DNA of 64,000 bases from Trigonopsis variabilis (Eukaryota; Ascomycota; Trigonopsidomycetes; Trigonopsidales; Trigonopsidaceae), in NCBI GenBank assembly GCA_003707065.3, contig PPXM03000001.1, positions 1,054,001 to 1,118,000 of the forward strand, read 5' to 3'. Made by a program: the position numbers and the translations under genes. Positions 33,228-45,381 of this stretch are shown piece after piece. The notes below the pieces were generated by a model, which worked only from the letters and a program-made list of their open reading frames with translations, was not told the DNA's origin and did not search any database. How positions within the stretch are numbered: position 1 is the first letter of the stretch; every line of letters starts with the position of its first letter.

Positions 33228-34270
33228 ATGTCTCAAGACGAATACGATTTTTTATTTAAAGGTATGTCTACTTGTTCCTAGCTATCCGTTGCCCGCTCTT
33301 CACCGTGACCAAGCCAAGGAGGGGGGAGTGAGCAAGATTGGGACTGCTTGTGCCAGCCTTGACGAGTGTGGAGTTCATACCTCTTATTTCATTGATGATC
33401 TGCTTGACTGATCCTTTCTGTTTTGTGTGATCGCTTTCTTCAAGTGTTTGGATTTTTTTTGAGCCCAGGCTCAAGGACCTCCAAGAGAGAAATCATCCTT
33501 GTCGTCTAATATAATTCAACATTTATGAGTTTATTTCCATTCGATCACCATTTCTCTTTTTTAGTGTCGTGATACCTCCTCGTTTAATTCTAGCACCTCT
33601 CGGTTATGGCTTAGCTTGATCAAGTTCATTGGCTTCACTTGGCTTTTACTTTGACTAACCTCTAGTGGTCTTGATTGGAGACTCTGGTGTCGGAAAGTCA
33701 AATCTGCTGTCTCGGTTTACAAGAGATGAATTCAACCTGGAATCAAAATCGACAATTGGCGTTGAGTTTGCGACCCGGTCAATTCTTGTCGATGGAAAGA
33801 CGATCAAAGCTCAAATTTGGGATACCGCCGGCCAAGAACGTTATCGAGCCATAACAAGCGCCTATTATCGAGGAGCGGTTGGAGCGCTCCTTGTCTATGA
33901 TATCTCTCAAGCCAAAACTTATGAATCAGTCACCCGCTGGCTCAAAGAGCTACGTGATCATGCCGATAGCAACATCGTCATCATGCTGGTTGGAAACAAA
34001 AGTGATCTCAAGCACCTGCGAGCGGTGCCCACCGAAGAAGCTAAAACCTTTGCTGCCGAAAATAACTTGTCCTTCATTGAAACCTCCGCTCTTGACTCGA
34101 CAAACGTCGAAACCGCGTTCCAAAACATCCTCACAGAGATCTACCGCATAGTATCTTCTAAACAATTAGACCAAGGCGTCGACACCGGACCCCGTCCTGG
34201 AGAGGGAACCACAATCTCCTTCTCCCAGGCCCCCGACGACACTAAGCGGAAATCAAACAACTGCTGTTAG
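33228..34270 (+). CDS. YPT31: Rab11-family GTPase (Ypt31/32)
   Basis: GTPase for exit from late Golgi and endosome recycling. Exon 1 (33228-33261) codes for '[11 protein letters not shown]' plus one base; a 404-nt intron (GTATGT...GACTAACCTCTAG) follows; exon 2 is 33666-34270. Total 212 residues. All G motifs are present: P-loop 'GDSGVGKS', switch I '[12 protein letters not shown]', '[19 protein letters not shown]' (the Rab11 switch II form), 'GNKSD' and 'ETSALD'. The C-terminus ends in 'SNNCC', a double-geranylgeranyl signal. '[19 protein letters not shown]' is specific to Rab11 rather than Rab1 or Rab8. The long intron is the largest in the window. Confidence 0.96.
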
Positions 34271-34375
34271 ACGCTACGGACCCTGCTTTCTTGGATGCTA
34301 AGTGTGTATTTTTAGCTCTCACTTGCGCTTTTCTACGTTCATTGCTTTTGCCGTGTTGTATTTTTGCTCTTAGAT

Positions 34376-34783
34376 TCACTTGCTTGCCTTTGCTTCTTCT
34401 TTCTTCTTCTCCTCTTCTTCATCTGGACTCTTGTAATCGGGGTCATCCTCGTCATCTTCGTCATCGAGCTTAATGTCATTCTCCTTGGCCGTCTTGGCCA
34501 CGTCTATCACTCGTCCTCGCGTCCGCCGTCCACTCTCTTGAATCTTGAGCTCCTCTTCATCCAATTCAGGCAATTCATCCTCTTCTTCCTCCTCCGACAG
34601 ATATTCGTAATCAACGTCATCGTCATCATCATCATCCTCCTCCTCGTCCTCCTCATCTTCCTCGTTTTCTGCAGGAGGAGGAGTGGGATGCCTGGCGAAC
34701 CGGCGCTTCTTGGGAGGTTCTTCGGCCTTGACGGGCTCTCCCTTTTCAGCTTCGCTGGCTTTGCGCTTCTCTTCTTCGGCCAT
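34376..34783 (-). CDS. CHZ1: Histone H2A.Z chaperone Chz1
   Basis: Small acidic chaperone that delivers H2A.Z-H2B for Swr1 exchange. From the ATG at 34783 (GACATGG) it has 135 residues: Lys/Glu-rich start, basic patch 'PPKKRRFARHP', two acidic runs, and the CHZ motif 'SGRRTRGRVIDVAK' followed by an acidic tail. The CHZ motif is what identifies it; the rest is low complexity. The frame stays open to an earlier ATG at 34873 (30 extra residues), but that part is uncharged and unlike Chz1, so I prefer the inner start. A spliced small ORF on the same strand ends one base before this ATG (separate entry). Converges with YPT31, 105 bp apart. Confidence 0.8.
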   Translation of the reverse strand: MAEEEKRKASEAEKGEPVKAEEPPKKRRFARHPTPPPAENEEDEEDEEEDDDDDDDVDYEYLSEEEEEDELPELDEEELKIQESGRRTRGRVIDVAKTAKENDIKLDDEDDEDDPDYKSPDEEEEKKKEEAKASK

Positions 34784-34784
34784 G

Positions 34785-35027
34785 TCAATAATAAGGAAGG
34801 TTGGGTGAAGTGAAGGATCGAGAAGAGTTACAGTCGCGAGAGGCTGGTAGCAACGGTCGGAGCGCTCGCTCATTGAACATGCACTGGTCAGCTAAGATCT
34901 AATCACCAGGATCAGGCAATTTTCATACCTTAGGACCGAAAATATTAACGAGGTCACCAGCATTCCAAGTTACGTAGAGCGTTAGACTGATGGTCAATAT
35001 TGAGGCTGCTAGCGACCTACACAGCAT
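34785..35027 (-). CDS. Possible spliced small ORF in the CHZ1 leader
   Basis: Reading minus: ATG at 35027, exon 35027-34929 (33 codons), a 45-nt candidate intron (GTATGA...GCTGACCAG) and exon 34883-34785 ending in TGA. The 65-residue product would have a hydrophobic N-terminal segment ('SLAASILTISLTLYVTW'), then 'NAGDLVNIFGPK' and a short basic, Ser-rich tail. The stop is separated from the CHZ1 ATG by a single base. I do not recognise a family. It may be a real small membrane protein on a bicistronic mRNA, an upstream regulatory ORF, or chance reading of a 5' UTR that does contain an intron. Confidence 0.25.
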
Positions 35028-35291
35028 CAGTTTAAAGCTGCTTTTCCTGCGAATTAAAGAAGCATACCGAGAATTATCGGTTTAATTACATGTATTATTA
35101 ACGTAAAAGTCTGGTGGCTCTCGCTTTCCCGTTTTTTGGTGCGTCTGCCTTTCCACGAGCAGTCTAGCATGACCACTAACTGCTGCGGTAAGGAGATATG
35201 ATAGAGCTCTCAGCTAAGGTACGGAGTTTATAGGGACGTGTGTCGTCGTAACAATGCCCACAATCTGTAAATTCGTTAATTACAATATATC

Positions 35292-36817
35292 CTATGCCTG
35301 TGTCCTGCTAGTCGTTGGTTCTGCATCCCACGAGAGATAATTTTGGTCACCGAGCTTGCGAGGCTTGATGAGATGACGAAAGAGAAAGATAAAACATAAG
35401 GCGCCGCTGATTCCACACACCACGAGATATGCGATGCCAAGGAAATCATTTTTACCGCCCATCACGGATCGTGTAGTGATTAGGATTTCCTTGGTTCCAT
35501 CGTAAATGCTGGTCGGGAACCGGTAGCCGACGTCGATCTGATATCTACCAGCTTGCATCGTCGCTGTATCATTGCGCAAGGCCAATTTGGAGAATTTCGG
35601 GAGACCTGCGGTCCTCATCCAGTTCATTAGAGCTTCCCAGTCATGAATATCAGGCATGTTATCATCTGTGTATCCATCAGGATACATCAATGCCCAGTTG
35701 GGAGGCGGCACGACTTGACTGGCATTATACTTTGTCTTTTGGTATCGCGTTCGATCTGATGGCCAAGCAATATCCTGATCAGTCATATTATAGGTTTGAT
35801 TAGAACCCGAAGACTCGAGAAGAACTGGTGACAAAAACGTATCATTGAAATAAGAATTGGCGATGATACCGCAAGGATAATAGGGAATGTTATCTTCATT
35901 GTGGATTAGCGGTTTGCATTTGCCATCGCTATTGAGGTCATCCAAAGATACGGCTTTACCATTGAGTTGTTCTTCGTTATAAGACTGGACATAACGCCGA
36001 TGATTCTGATAGAACTTATTGAGACGATAATATAAAAACACCGGAGGCTTCAAATCGGAGAGAATGTTGAACTGGATTTGGCAGACCTCTTGGAATCCAG
36101 CGGACGCGCTCTCATTGATCCACAGTCGCCATTGAGGAGCCTCATCTGTACCAGCAGCACTGGAACTAGAAGACTTGAAGCTTTGATCAATATACTTGGA
36201 CGGGATGTCTGACCACGTGTCGGTGGCTTCAGTATTGCAGTTTGTATAGTCGATCGCGATTTCTTGGACCACGCTGCTTGCGTAGAGTAGTGCACCACCT
36301 AACGGTCCGAATATTATGGCCATCCCCAAAAAAAGTGGCAATACAGTTTTCGGCGTTAAGATAGGCTGCCAGGCTTTTAGCCGCTGCTGTCGAAATGCCG
36401 TATCTGCAAATTAGTACGTGGTCATGACTGAAGGCTAGAGGAGAGGTAGACACGTATGTGTTCGAAATTTGAAGGTATGACGGCCATCATAAGGATAATA
36501 CTATCCTTTAGAGATCTTAGATATAATAACCTCCATATTGCTCAACCATATATAGCCGACGCATCCCTTCGGTCGCTTAGGCAGCCGAGAACGCAGAAGG
36601 CAAGCAGACTATTGATAACAAACTGTATAGAAAAATTTTAGAAATGACAATAGATAATAAGTAAAATATCATTCTTTATAAGAAAGACCCGTTTCTAGCC
36701 ACAGTGCGTCGTTTCCAACTTACTCGGTGGTCGTTTAGATTTCTCGCTCTTAGCGGGCACATTAGTGACTCCATCAGATACCGAATCTCGATCTTGATCA
36801 TCGAAATCAGTGGGCAT
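35292..36817 (-). CDS. CDC50: CDC50/Lem3-family P4-ATPase beta subunit
   Basis: Non-catalytic partner of phospholipid flippases, needed for their ER exit and transport. Exons 36817-36724 and 36403-35292 give 401 residues. The 320-nt intron splits an Asn codon in 'KRPPNTAFRQQRLKAWQP', the family's N-terminal block; the branch/acceptor reads CTAATTTGCAG. Two membrane segments (about residues 60-85, 'PLFLGMAIIFGPLGGALL', and about 355-375, 'IAYLVVCGISGALCFIFLF') bracket a large lumenal loop with conserved Cys ('DGKCKPL', 'YPCGIIANS') and several N-x-S/T sites. Cdc50, Lem3 and Crf1 cannot be told apart here. A CACGTG lies 64 bp upstream of the start. Confidence 0.92.
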
Positions 36818-37460
36818 TATGAAAGCACTGCCGGGTGATGCAAGATCTGACAAGTAGAGCTTGAATTAAAGATAGCAAAGCACGTGCTCAGATATTCTTC
36901 GCGTGTTAGGCTTGTAGCGTACATATGAGTCTGTTTTACTTTGCGTGTCTCAGCCTGCCGCATACTCGCCGACCACCAAAGATGGCTTTCTGGACCATGT
37001 CTCGCTAGATAATACCCTGTTAGATATATTAATGAGTTCAGATAAGCCTATATAGTAGGTATATACGTTTCTGTTCATGGTCAGCCGAACCAACTCCAAA
37101 TTACCTAGAAGACACCTAGACAAGAGAATTCTGGACTGGAGAGAGAGTCTGCAATAGGAGAATCATACGGATATTTATATAGTAGATTAAGAGAGTTCTT
37201 TTGTTCCTCATAAATGTGAATCTCGCTGGTAGGCGAAAGATCCAGTATCGTAATACGAAGCGTACCGGAAATAAACACCATCAGCTATAAAAGTTGAGTG
37301 CTTTCTGATCCAGTCTTTTTAGAAACCGTTCTCGAGCCTCCGTGATGGCTTGGACTTTGTTCTCCTCAACGGCTGTGATGAGCACGTTGACATGAGATGC
37401 ATCTCCAATGTAACCTTTAATTTATTTCTAGACTACATCTAAGATCCATTGAAGCGAACG

Positions 37461-37466
37461 CACGTG
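37461..37466. promoter_or_regulatory. CACGTG (Cbf1-type) upstream of MET17
   Basis: An exact CACGTG 462 bp before the MET17 ATG. Cbf1 binds this core at sulfur-assimilation promoters in yeast; its role here is inferred. Confidence 0.35.
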
Positions 37467-37858
37467 TCGTCGAAAGCATGAGATAAAGAATAATCACTAT
37501 AAGGCCTTTCCCCGCAAACACTTCTTCTCAGGCTTCTATTTCAAGCCGCTACTCCAGCGGCTACCCGAGAGTCGACTAAAGACCTAACCGTTACAGTCAC
37601 TCTGGCTGAAACGGATTCTCTCGTTCTTTGAAGAACTGAGCGAATACACTCCCACGAGCATAAGTACATAGGTAAAAATACGCAATAAGTAGTGCTTTAA
37701 TATTGTTATGTCCAAATCTTCCTATAGTCGCCAACAACATTCCGATGCCCGATGTCGACTTGTAACATTACATAAGTTTCCCGAGAATATGCCAATTCTC
37801 AACATTGGTTTATCTGCGTCAAACTTGACCAAAGCGGTAATCGAGCACGCCACCGTAG

Positions 37859-39263
<1,405 letters not shown>

Positions 39264-39404
39264 AAACGCATGCTTGTGATGTAAAAAAGAAAGAATAGAA
39301 GATGTGCTATGAATGAATTCTAGAGGCTTCTCAAAAGCTATTGTAACATTCCAGTTCAAATCGACTTTGCTATATAAAAATAATCCTAATCATAACCAAT
39401 CATA

Positions 39405-40348
39405 TTAGACCAATAATACAGCATTCACACAACCATCTCTATCCGGTTCATTCGTGATTTGTGCATATTTTCCCCACACCACCTTACCACCTGCAGTGAC
39501 AATACCCAACTCAGACACGTTCACCTCAATAACTGTTCCTCGAGTGAGAACTCCCAACTGAGTGTACATGGGACTCTGTGGGTTTTTCTTGACTCCCAGG
39601 ATAGGTAACGACACCGTCACGCCCAATTCGGGATGAGTGACATTGGCCTTTTTCTGCCGAAGAGCGGAAGGGCGAATGATTCTTTCCAATTTCACCGGTC
39701 GTCTGGTGAATCCTTCTCCAACAAATGTATGCTTGGTGATCATCCGTTTCCATGACTTATTTTTGCGCTTGCCAGTCTTGACGACCTTGAACATCTCATC
39801 CTCTGCTATTCCTCGGACCTTAGGAAGAGGAACAGCAAACCGGTCTGCCCTCTCAGCCCGTTTCTGTTTAATACTTGTAGACAACGATTTTGCAGTGTTG
39901 GTATTTTGACGATCCAACAAGTACGCAGGTAAGGCCTCATTGGGATCAGCAGGAGTAGAAGGAGCCTTGACTTTCTTTTCTTCGTGTTGCTTGATCTTCT
40001 TTTTCATCTCAACCTTCTCTGCGTACCTCTTCTTGGCAAACATCTTGGCCTTGAAGCCCTTCAATCGATGGGCATCTTTGGATATCTGATGGGCTTCTCT
40101 TGCCTCTCGTTTCCGTCTATAAGTTAGTCTCACATTTTATGGTAGCTAAAAGGCAAAACATATATAATAGAAAAGAAAATAAAGTCTGTTAGCTTCCTGT
40201 CATTTCTTCTTGACCTCTGCCTCTCCTTTTTTTTCACTTACTTTCTCTCCTCATGGTCCAATCTTCGGCCATGTTTCTTGATATGCTCCTCAATATAATT
40301 ATTTTGAGGCTAACAGTCAGTCATTTCTTTAGCAGATGAGCTTACCAT
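39405..40348 (-). CDS. NSA2: Ribosome-biogenesis factor Nsa2
   Basis: Nucleolar factor for 27S pre-rRNA processing in 60S assembly. Exons: 40348-40346 (only the ATG is coding), 40309-40242 and 40116-39405, giving 260 residues, against 261 in budding yeast. Intron 1 is 36 nt (GTAAGC...CTGACTGTTAG); intron 2 is 125 nt (GTAAGT...CTAACTTATAG). The join reads [17 protein letters not shown], the family's invariant N-terminus, which proves the ATG-only coding exon. Blocks: '[19 protein letters not shown]', '[20 protein letters not shown]', '[19 protein letters not shown]' and an eS8-like C-terminal barrel ('[17 protein letters not shown]'). It converges with MET17, 141 bp apart. Confidence 0.95.
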
Positions 40349-40693
40349 TGTGAATGTATAGCCTCGTCAAGGTTGGGAGTTTGGAAATTTTTTCGTCACT
40401 GTGGGAGCAACCAAGTAACCCACCCACCAGAAGACCCAGCACTGGGCTCGTTACTACCTAGACTTCAAGCCTGCTTGACGGACAATGCTGTCAAAGCGAG
40501 CCTAATAGGGAAAGGCCCGCGAACTCGTAAAAAGTAGGAGGGGAGAGAATCATATGCTAATTTACGGCTTTGGAATTTTTTATGTGTAGGTTGTATTCGA
40601 TACTACGATAGAACAGCTTGGCAAATTCGTTCTATCGTTCGATATACAGAAAGGCTAATACAGAAGCAAGCGCTGTAATAGGATTGTGTCTGT
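40349..40693. other. Tandem intergenic NSA2 / ERG4
   Basis: 345 bp between the NSA2 start and the ERG4 stop; holds NSA2 promoter and ERG4 3' UTR. No recognisable element. Confidence 0.35.
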
Positions 40694-42247
40694 TTAAAAG
40701 ACATAGGGAATAAATAAGTAAGGACATTGCCTGAGATACTCATCCCAATCAGAGCCATACTTCTTGCGACATTTATTGATGTCACGGTTAGTTCGATGAA
40801 GGATCATTAGGAAGAAGAAGAGAGGGTAAAAGTATGGAAGAGGGCTTCCGAAACCAGTGATAAGGGCCCAAGATAAAGCTTGAAACATATCGGCTGTATA
40901 GTGCATCTTGCGGGCATATTTAAACCAACCATCAGTAAGAAGGGTAGAGCCATTCTTACATTTAATGTATGAAGGATTCTTGATGGTTTGCCAAAGCAAC
41001 TGAGGAAATGCTTTTCTCGGTGTTAGTTTACCGTTGATCATTTGACGGAATCGATTCTTTTGGCTGTTGGCACTGTCGAAAATCCAATAGGAAAATAACA
41101 AAAGAACATAAATGGCAACAACATAACCAGTTGGCTTTTTGTACTCCTTAGGGTCGTGGAGAGCCAAGTAGAGAACGTTATGGCAGTAAGTGAACGGGAC
41201 GCCAGCGACGTTCCAGAACAATAGCATGAATCCAAACTTCTCGTGGGCCATATCCCAGGTATTGACGATGAGTTCTTCTCCCTTGGAGCAAGCGTTGGCA
41301 AAGAGCCAATATGCAAAGCAGCAAAAGATGATCTGCGAATTGACTTGGCCATAAGTTTGATACTGCTTGACGGCACCTCCGATGGCAAGAAGCATCAAGA
41401 TATACCAGGGAATCCGCACCTCGAAGAACATTTTGATATCTATTTTCCCGATTCTGGGATTCAGAATCGTTCCAATAAAACAGTCATAGACTGGTATGCC
41501 TGTAGGATCCATCGGGGTGCCGAATAAGTACACGCCAAAATAAAGCAACCAAGATCCGACCCAGCCAGAAATAATAGCAGCAGTCATAATTGGGCCGAAT
41601 TCATCGATCACCGTAGCAAGATTGAACAGTCCAGTATACTGAACGAAGGCAGCTCCAAACAGAGTCGCATAGATGGCGTATAAAGCATTGCAATGATAGT
41701 CCAATTGCTTTCCTCCCAAATGAGGTAAGGGCTCTCCTTTAACAACAATTCCTGGGAGAAAAGCGGCAAGAAGAAACTCATATAAACCAAAGGCCCAGAG
41801 AATCTTGAATCCACGGACAGTAGGAGGAGCAGCCTAAATATTTAGCATTCTTTCTTTCCTTCAAGGCTACAACTAACCTCGTACATCTCGTGAACAGTAC
41901 GTTTGGCGAAATCCACATAAGATTCGCCGAGACTGGGAACACTAAGATGTCCATTATAAGTCTTCGCACAGAGATAGAGGTACCACATGAGAATTGGGAA
42001 TCCAATCATCATGGATGTCACTCCAAATGGACCGCCAAATTCATATTCAACCTCTTTAGGCTCTTTGACTGAGTCTTTTGCCGAATTGGCTCGGGTCGAA
42101 GTCGATTTGGTTGACTTCCGACGCGTTCGGATTTCAGGTTCAGCCGGACTGCTCCTATGAAAAGAGTTAACTCGCATACGTACGAGATACCTACCCAGTA
42201 ACACTTTCGGCAGCCTTTTGTCTGGCCGAGGAACGAGTGGTCACCAT
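40694..42247 (-). CDS. ERG4: Delta(24(24(1)))-sterol reductase (last step of ergosterol synthesis)
   Basis: ER membrane enzyme, NADPH-dependent, converting ergosta-5,7,22,24(28)-tetraenol to ergosterol. Exons 42247-42195, 42154-41878 and 41833-40694 give 489 residues. Introns of 40 and 44 nt; joins read 'ESVTG|SSPAEPEIR' and 'VHEMYE|AAPPTVRGFK'. After a basic Ser/Thr-rich N-terminus come 'YEFGGPFGVTSMMIGFPILM' and about eight hydrophobic segments; the C-terminus 'LLHRTNRDINKCRKKYGSDW' ending 'CPYLFIPYVF' is the ERG4/ERG24 signature. The N-terminal 'EFGGPFG' block separates it from ERG24. A TCACGTG is 187 bp upstream of the start. Confidence 0.95.
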
Positions 42248-43057
42248 AATAATAAATCAAAGGAGGAACTGTTGGGATGATTGTGTAAACAGACTTGACA
42301 ACCCACTAGTCATTATCCCTTGCCCGTCAACCGTTACCCCATTGATCGTCTACAGAGCAGAGCGTATGGAGAGATTGTTACGGAACTCAATTAATTTAAT
42401 AAGGCTTCATAAGACTTATGACTAATGATGTTGTCACGTGTACTCGAGCTTCTCTCTGGCAGCAAGAGCTCTGCTGACTGAGCTGTTAAGAGTGAATGGG
42501 AAAGCAGTCGTTAAGTTCATCCCCACAAGTCTAGTTGTTCCGCGCCGCGTACTCCAAGAACACCATTGGATGCGAGATGATACTAATTCCAGTGGTAAGT
42601 AGAGAAGAAGTATTTTGCATAACCGGGAAAAGAATAATTATCCAACTATTGATATTCATCATCATAGTCTGTATAGGGTCGTAGTCTGTTTAAGCTGGGA
42701 TTACAGTCGTTTGCTGTCGAGCTTGTAAATTGCGACAGTAACGTAAGAGAGGGGAGTCTCATCAAACGATTGAATTAATATCGATGGATTATCCGATGTG
42801 CGTGCTGCAAAATGAGTAGTCTGCATGAGATAATCGTAACGACATCAGAGGGAAGAGCACCAGTCTGGAGATTTTGACAAAGTAAATCTGTTTTACGAAA
42901 ATATTATATTTAATGCACAGGTGACTTGTATGCTGTGAGCCGTCCCTAGGCATCTGAGAGATAAACAAGGACATGTGTATGCAGAGAACAAGTCCTCGTC
43001 TGTGAAAAGTCGGGACAGTAAGTTGCGCTGGCGCTACAGGACCTCTTGTCGACCGAA
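42248..43057. other. Divergent promoter region ERG4 / EFM4
   Basis: 810 bp without a gene. CACGTG at 42435-42440 on the ERG4 side. Nothing else recognisable. Confidence 0.4.
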
Positions 43058-43794
43058 ATGGCAGATGAACTCAATGAGTCGCAGTTAGGGACCCAGGACT
43101 AGTAAGTGAAGTAGAAATGCATTAGCTGATTTTTCTCAGTTGGGACTCTTTCTACAAGTTAGAACGAACAAACCATCAAGAAAACAGCGACGACGAGGGA
43201 CAAGTCTGGTTTGATGATTCAGAAGCCGAGTCAAAGATGATTGAATACTTATTGGATACGGTCCCGACCGATTCGAAGCTGTCCATTCTAGATTTGGGAT
43301 CAGGAAATGGGCATTTGTTGTTTTCTTTGGTCGAAAATGGCTATAATCATTCTGCAATGCTTGGGATTGACTATTCAGAGCCGGCTGTTGAGTTCGCCAA
43401 ACAAATTGCTCAGAAGCGATCTGGTATTGATCCTCAATTCAACTATACTGAGGTCTCTTTCAAACATGCCGATTTCTTGAAAGATTCCAAGTGGGCCAGT
43501 GGACAGAAGTGGGATTTGATCCTCGACAAAGGAACTTTGGATGCCATCGCCCTCAATAAGCAGATAATTGCTGACTCTAAAACGGGAGCTCACCTCTATC
43601 CAGAGCGAATAAAGGACCTCTTGAGCCCGGGCGGTAAACTGTTGATAACTTCTTGTAATCTTACGGAGTCTGAGCTAGAGGATATCTTTAATATCCCAGG
43701 GCTGACCAAAATAGATAGGATAGATTATCCGATCATTGAATTTGGAGGACACGTCGGGCAGACAGTATCATCTCTAGTATTCCAGCGGACTTGA
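43058..43794 (+). CDS. EFM4: eEF1A lysine methyltransferase Efm4
   Basis: Seven-beta-strand SAM methyltransferase (METTL10 family) that methylates a lysine of elongation factor 1A. Exons 43058-43101 and 43140-43794 give 232 residues; the 38-nt intron (GTAAGT...GCTGATTTTTCTCAG) splits the Tyr codon in 'LGTQDYWDSFYKLE'. Motif I 'ILDLGSGNGHLLFSLVENG', acidic loop 'GIDYSEPAVEFAK' and the family motif 'WDLILDKGTLDAIAL' are clear. Length is close to the yeast protein (257). Confidence 0.92.
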
Positions 43795-43963
43795 TCAACA
43801 GAAGGAAAGCCTGGGTGTATGCCATTGTATATTAAAGTACCCATGAAGAAGCTCTGTACATTAAAAATATATTGAATGTGTTTCTAGCTGCGAAAAGGAC
43901 AAGGGTACATAAAGCCCCAATAAAGAAGAGATGTGGATAAATATTCTAGAATACAACATCCCG

Positions 43964-45381
43964 TCACCGGTCATCCTGGACATTTACAAACGCCGTTATA
44001 CGATCGTAAAGCTCATTAGCAGCTTCCTTGTTCCCTGCTCGCAAGGCATACTGAATCGGCCGGCCTTCTTCAGTATATGACAGTCGGATAAATTTCTCAC
44101 TCGCCATTGAGGATTTCATTCCTTTAAAGACTTGAATTCCCGGAACTATCGGAACGTTCAGAATCACTTTATATACACCTTCGGTCCTCATGACAAGCCG
44201 ATGCTCGGGAATACTCTTGTATGCTTCACTATCTTTATCTTCCACGTCGTCCCGTCGCGAATTTATGTGAACATTACCCACCCCACGTTCTTTCCAACCG
44301 AGTTCAGGATGATCCAGTTCATAGATGTACAGTTTGACCCGACAATGGAAGTCTGACTGCTCATACTCTTCTCCGGTGACAACTAGCCGGTTAAAGTCGT
44401 TAAAGTTAATCTTACCTTTATTTTCCTCTAATTGAAGCTGGCTACCACTCCGACTCTGCGATTCCTCTGTACTTCCTTTCTCCTTTTCCTGATGACGTTA
44501 AAAATACGATCGATCTTCCAGCGGCACCTACCTCCTCTACTTTTTTCTCTTTCCAAGGATTTTCCTCTCCTGACTCTGCTTTATTCTCTTTCCATGGGTT
44601 GTGGTCACCTGTAGCGGGCTTGATCTGATTAAAAGGATTAGCATAACTTCCGAAGCCAAATGTCTGCAAATTGTTAGATCACAATGGGCTAGGAGAAACC
44701 AACCTTCTTTGGGTTATCACCCTCGTTCTTTGTAGATTCCTTCCCGGAATTCTCAGTACTAGTAGGCAAGATCGAACCAAAACCTTTTGAGAATGTTGTA
44801 TTTGATCCAAAGACAGGTGTTGCTTTTGGTTTCTCAGAAGACTCTTTCTCACTTGGCTTTTCCTGAGGCTCTATACTTGTAGACACTTTTGATTGGGTTA
44901 ATCGAGCATCAAAGGAGGAATTGCCAAAGACGTGTTTAGGCTTTTCAGCATTCTCATCATTATCCCGCTTTTTCTCGTCAATCTTCTCATCTGCTCTTGT
45001 CGACTCATCAGAAGGCCCCGTCGCTTGAGAGTCGTCCTGTAGATCGGCTTTTACGACTTCACTGGCATCACTAAGAGCCTTCTTGCTGGCCTCTTCAGTC
45101 TTTTCCGATTCTACCGTCTTCGATTGCACTGGTTCTTCCTTTTCTCTCTCTGCTTCTACTTCCTTTTCAGCAGCGCCATTAGATTTTCCCGAGTCAATAT
45201 CGTTACCTTTGCTTTTCTTCTCAAGGTGTGATATCTGGCCATCCTCCGAGAGCTCCCTATCTTCACGTGATCGTTTAGTAGTCAATGGAGGCTCATTACT
45301 CTCAGTTAAGTCACGCGACGGTTCTAATGGTTTATTATCCTCCTGGACGCTTGCAGCCGTGGTCTTACTGCTGTCGGACAT
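43964..45381 (-). CDS. YRB2: Ran-binding nuclear-export cofactor Yrb2/Hba1 (RanBP3-like)
   Basis: Nuclear RanGTP-binding cofactor of Crm1 export. Exons 45381-44704, 44663-44532, 44488-44416 and 44382-43964; introns of 40, 43 and possibly 33 nt. Gives 433 residues, or 444 if the 33-nt segment 44383-44415 is exonic: it is in frame and has no stop, so both readings work. Parts: Lys/Glu/Ser-rich N-terminal half, FG dipeptides ('HVFGNSSF', 'PVFGSNTTFSKGFGSI', 'TFGFGSYANPF'), then a C-terminal Ran-binding domain ('TGEEYEQSDFHCRVKLYIYE', 'GWKERGVGNVHINSR', 'HRLVMRTEGVYKVILNVPIV'). Start chosen at 45381 ('MSDSSK'); the frame is open to an ATG 17 codons earlier (45432). Converges with EFM4. Confidence 0.9.

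Noticed and set aside
33385-33412. Box C/D-like motifs in the YPT31 intron
   Set aside because: Box C (TTGATGA) and CTGA are too close and no terminal stem or second box pair was found.
37540-37640. Possible tRNA-like segment upstream of MET17
   Set aside because: I could not fold acceptor, anticodon and T arms consistently on either strand.
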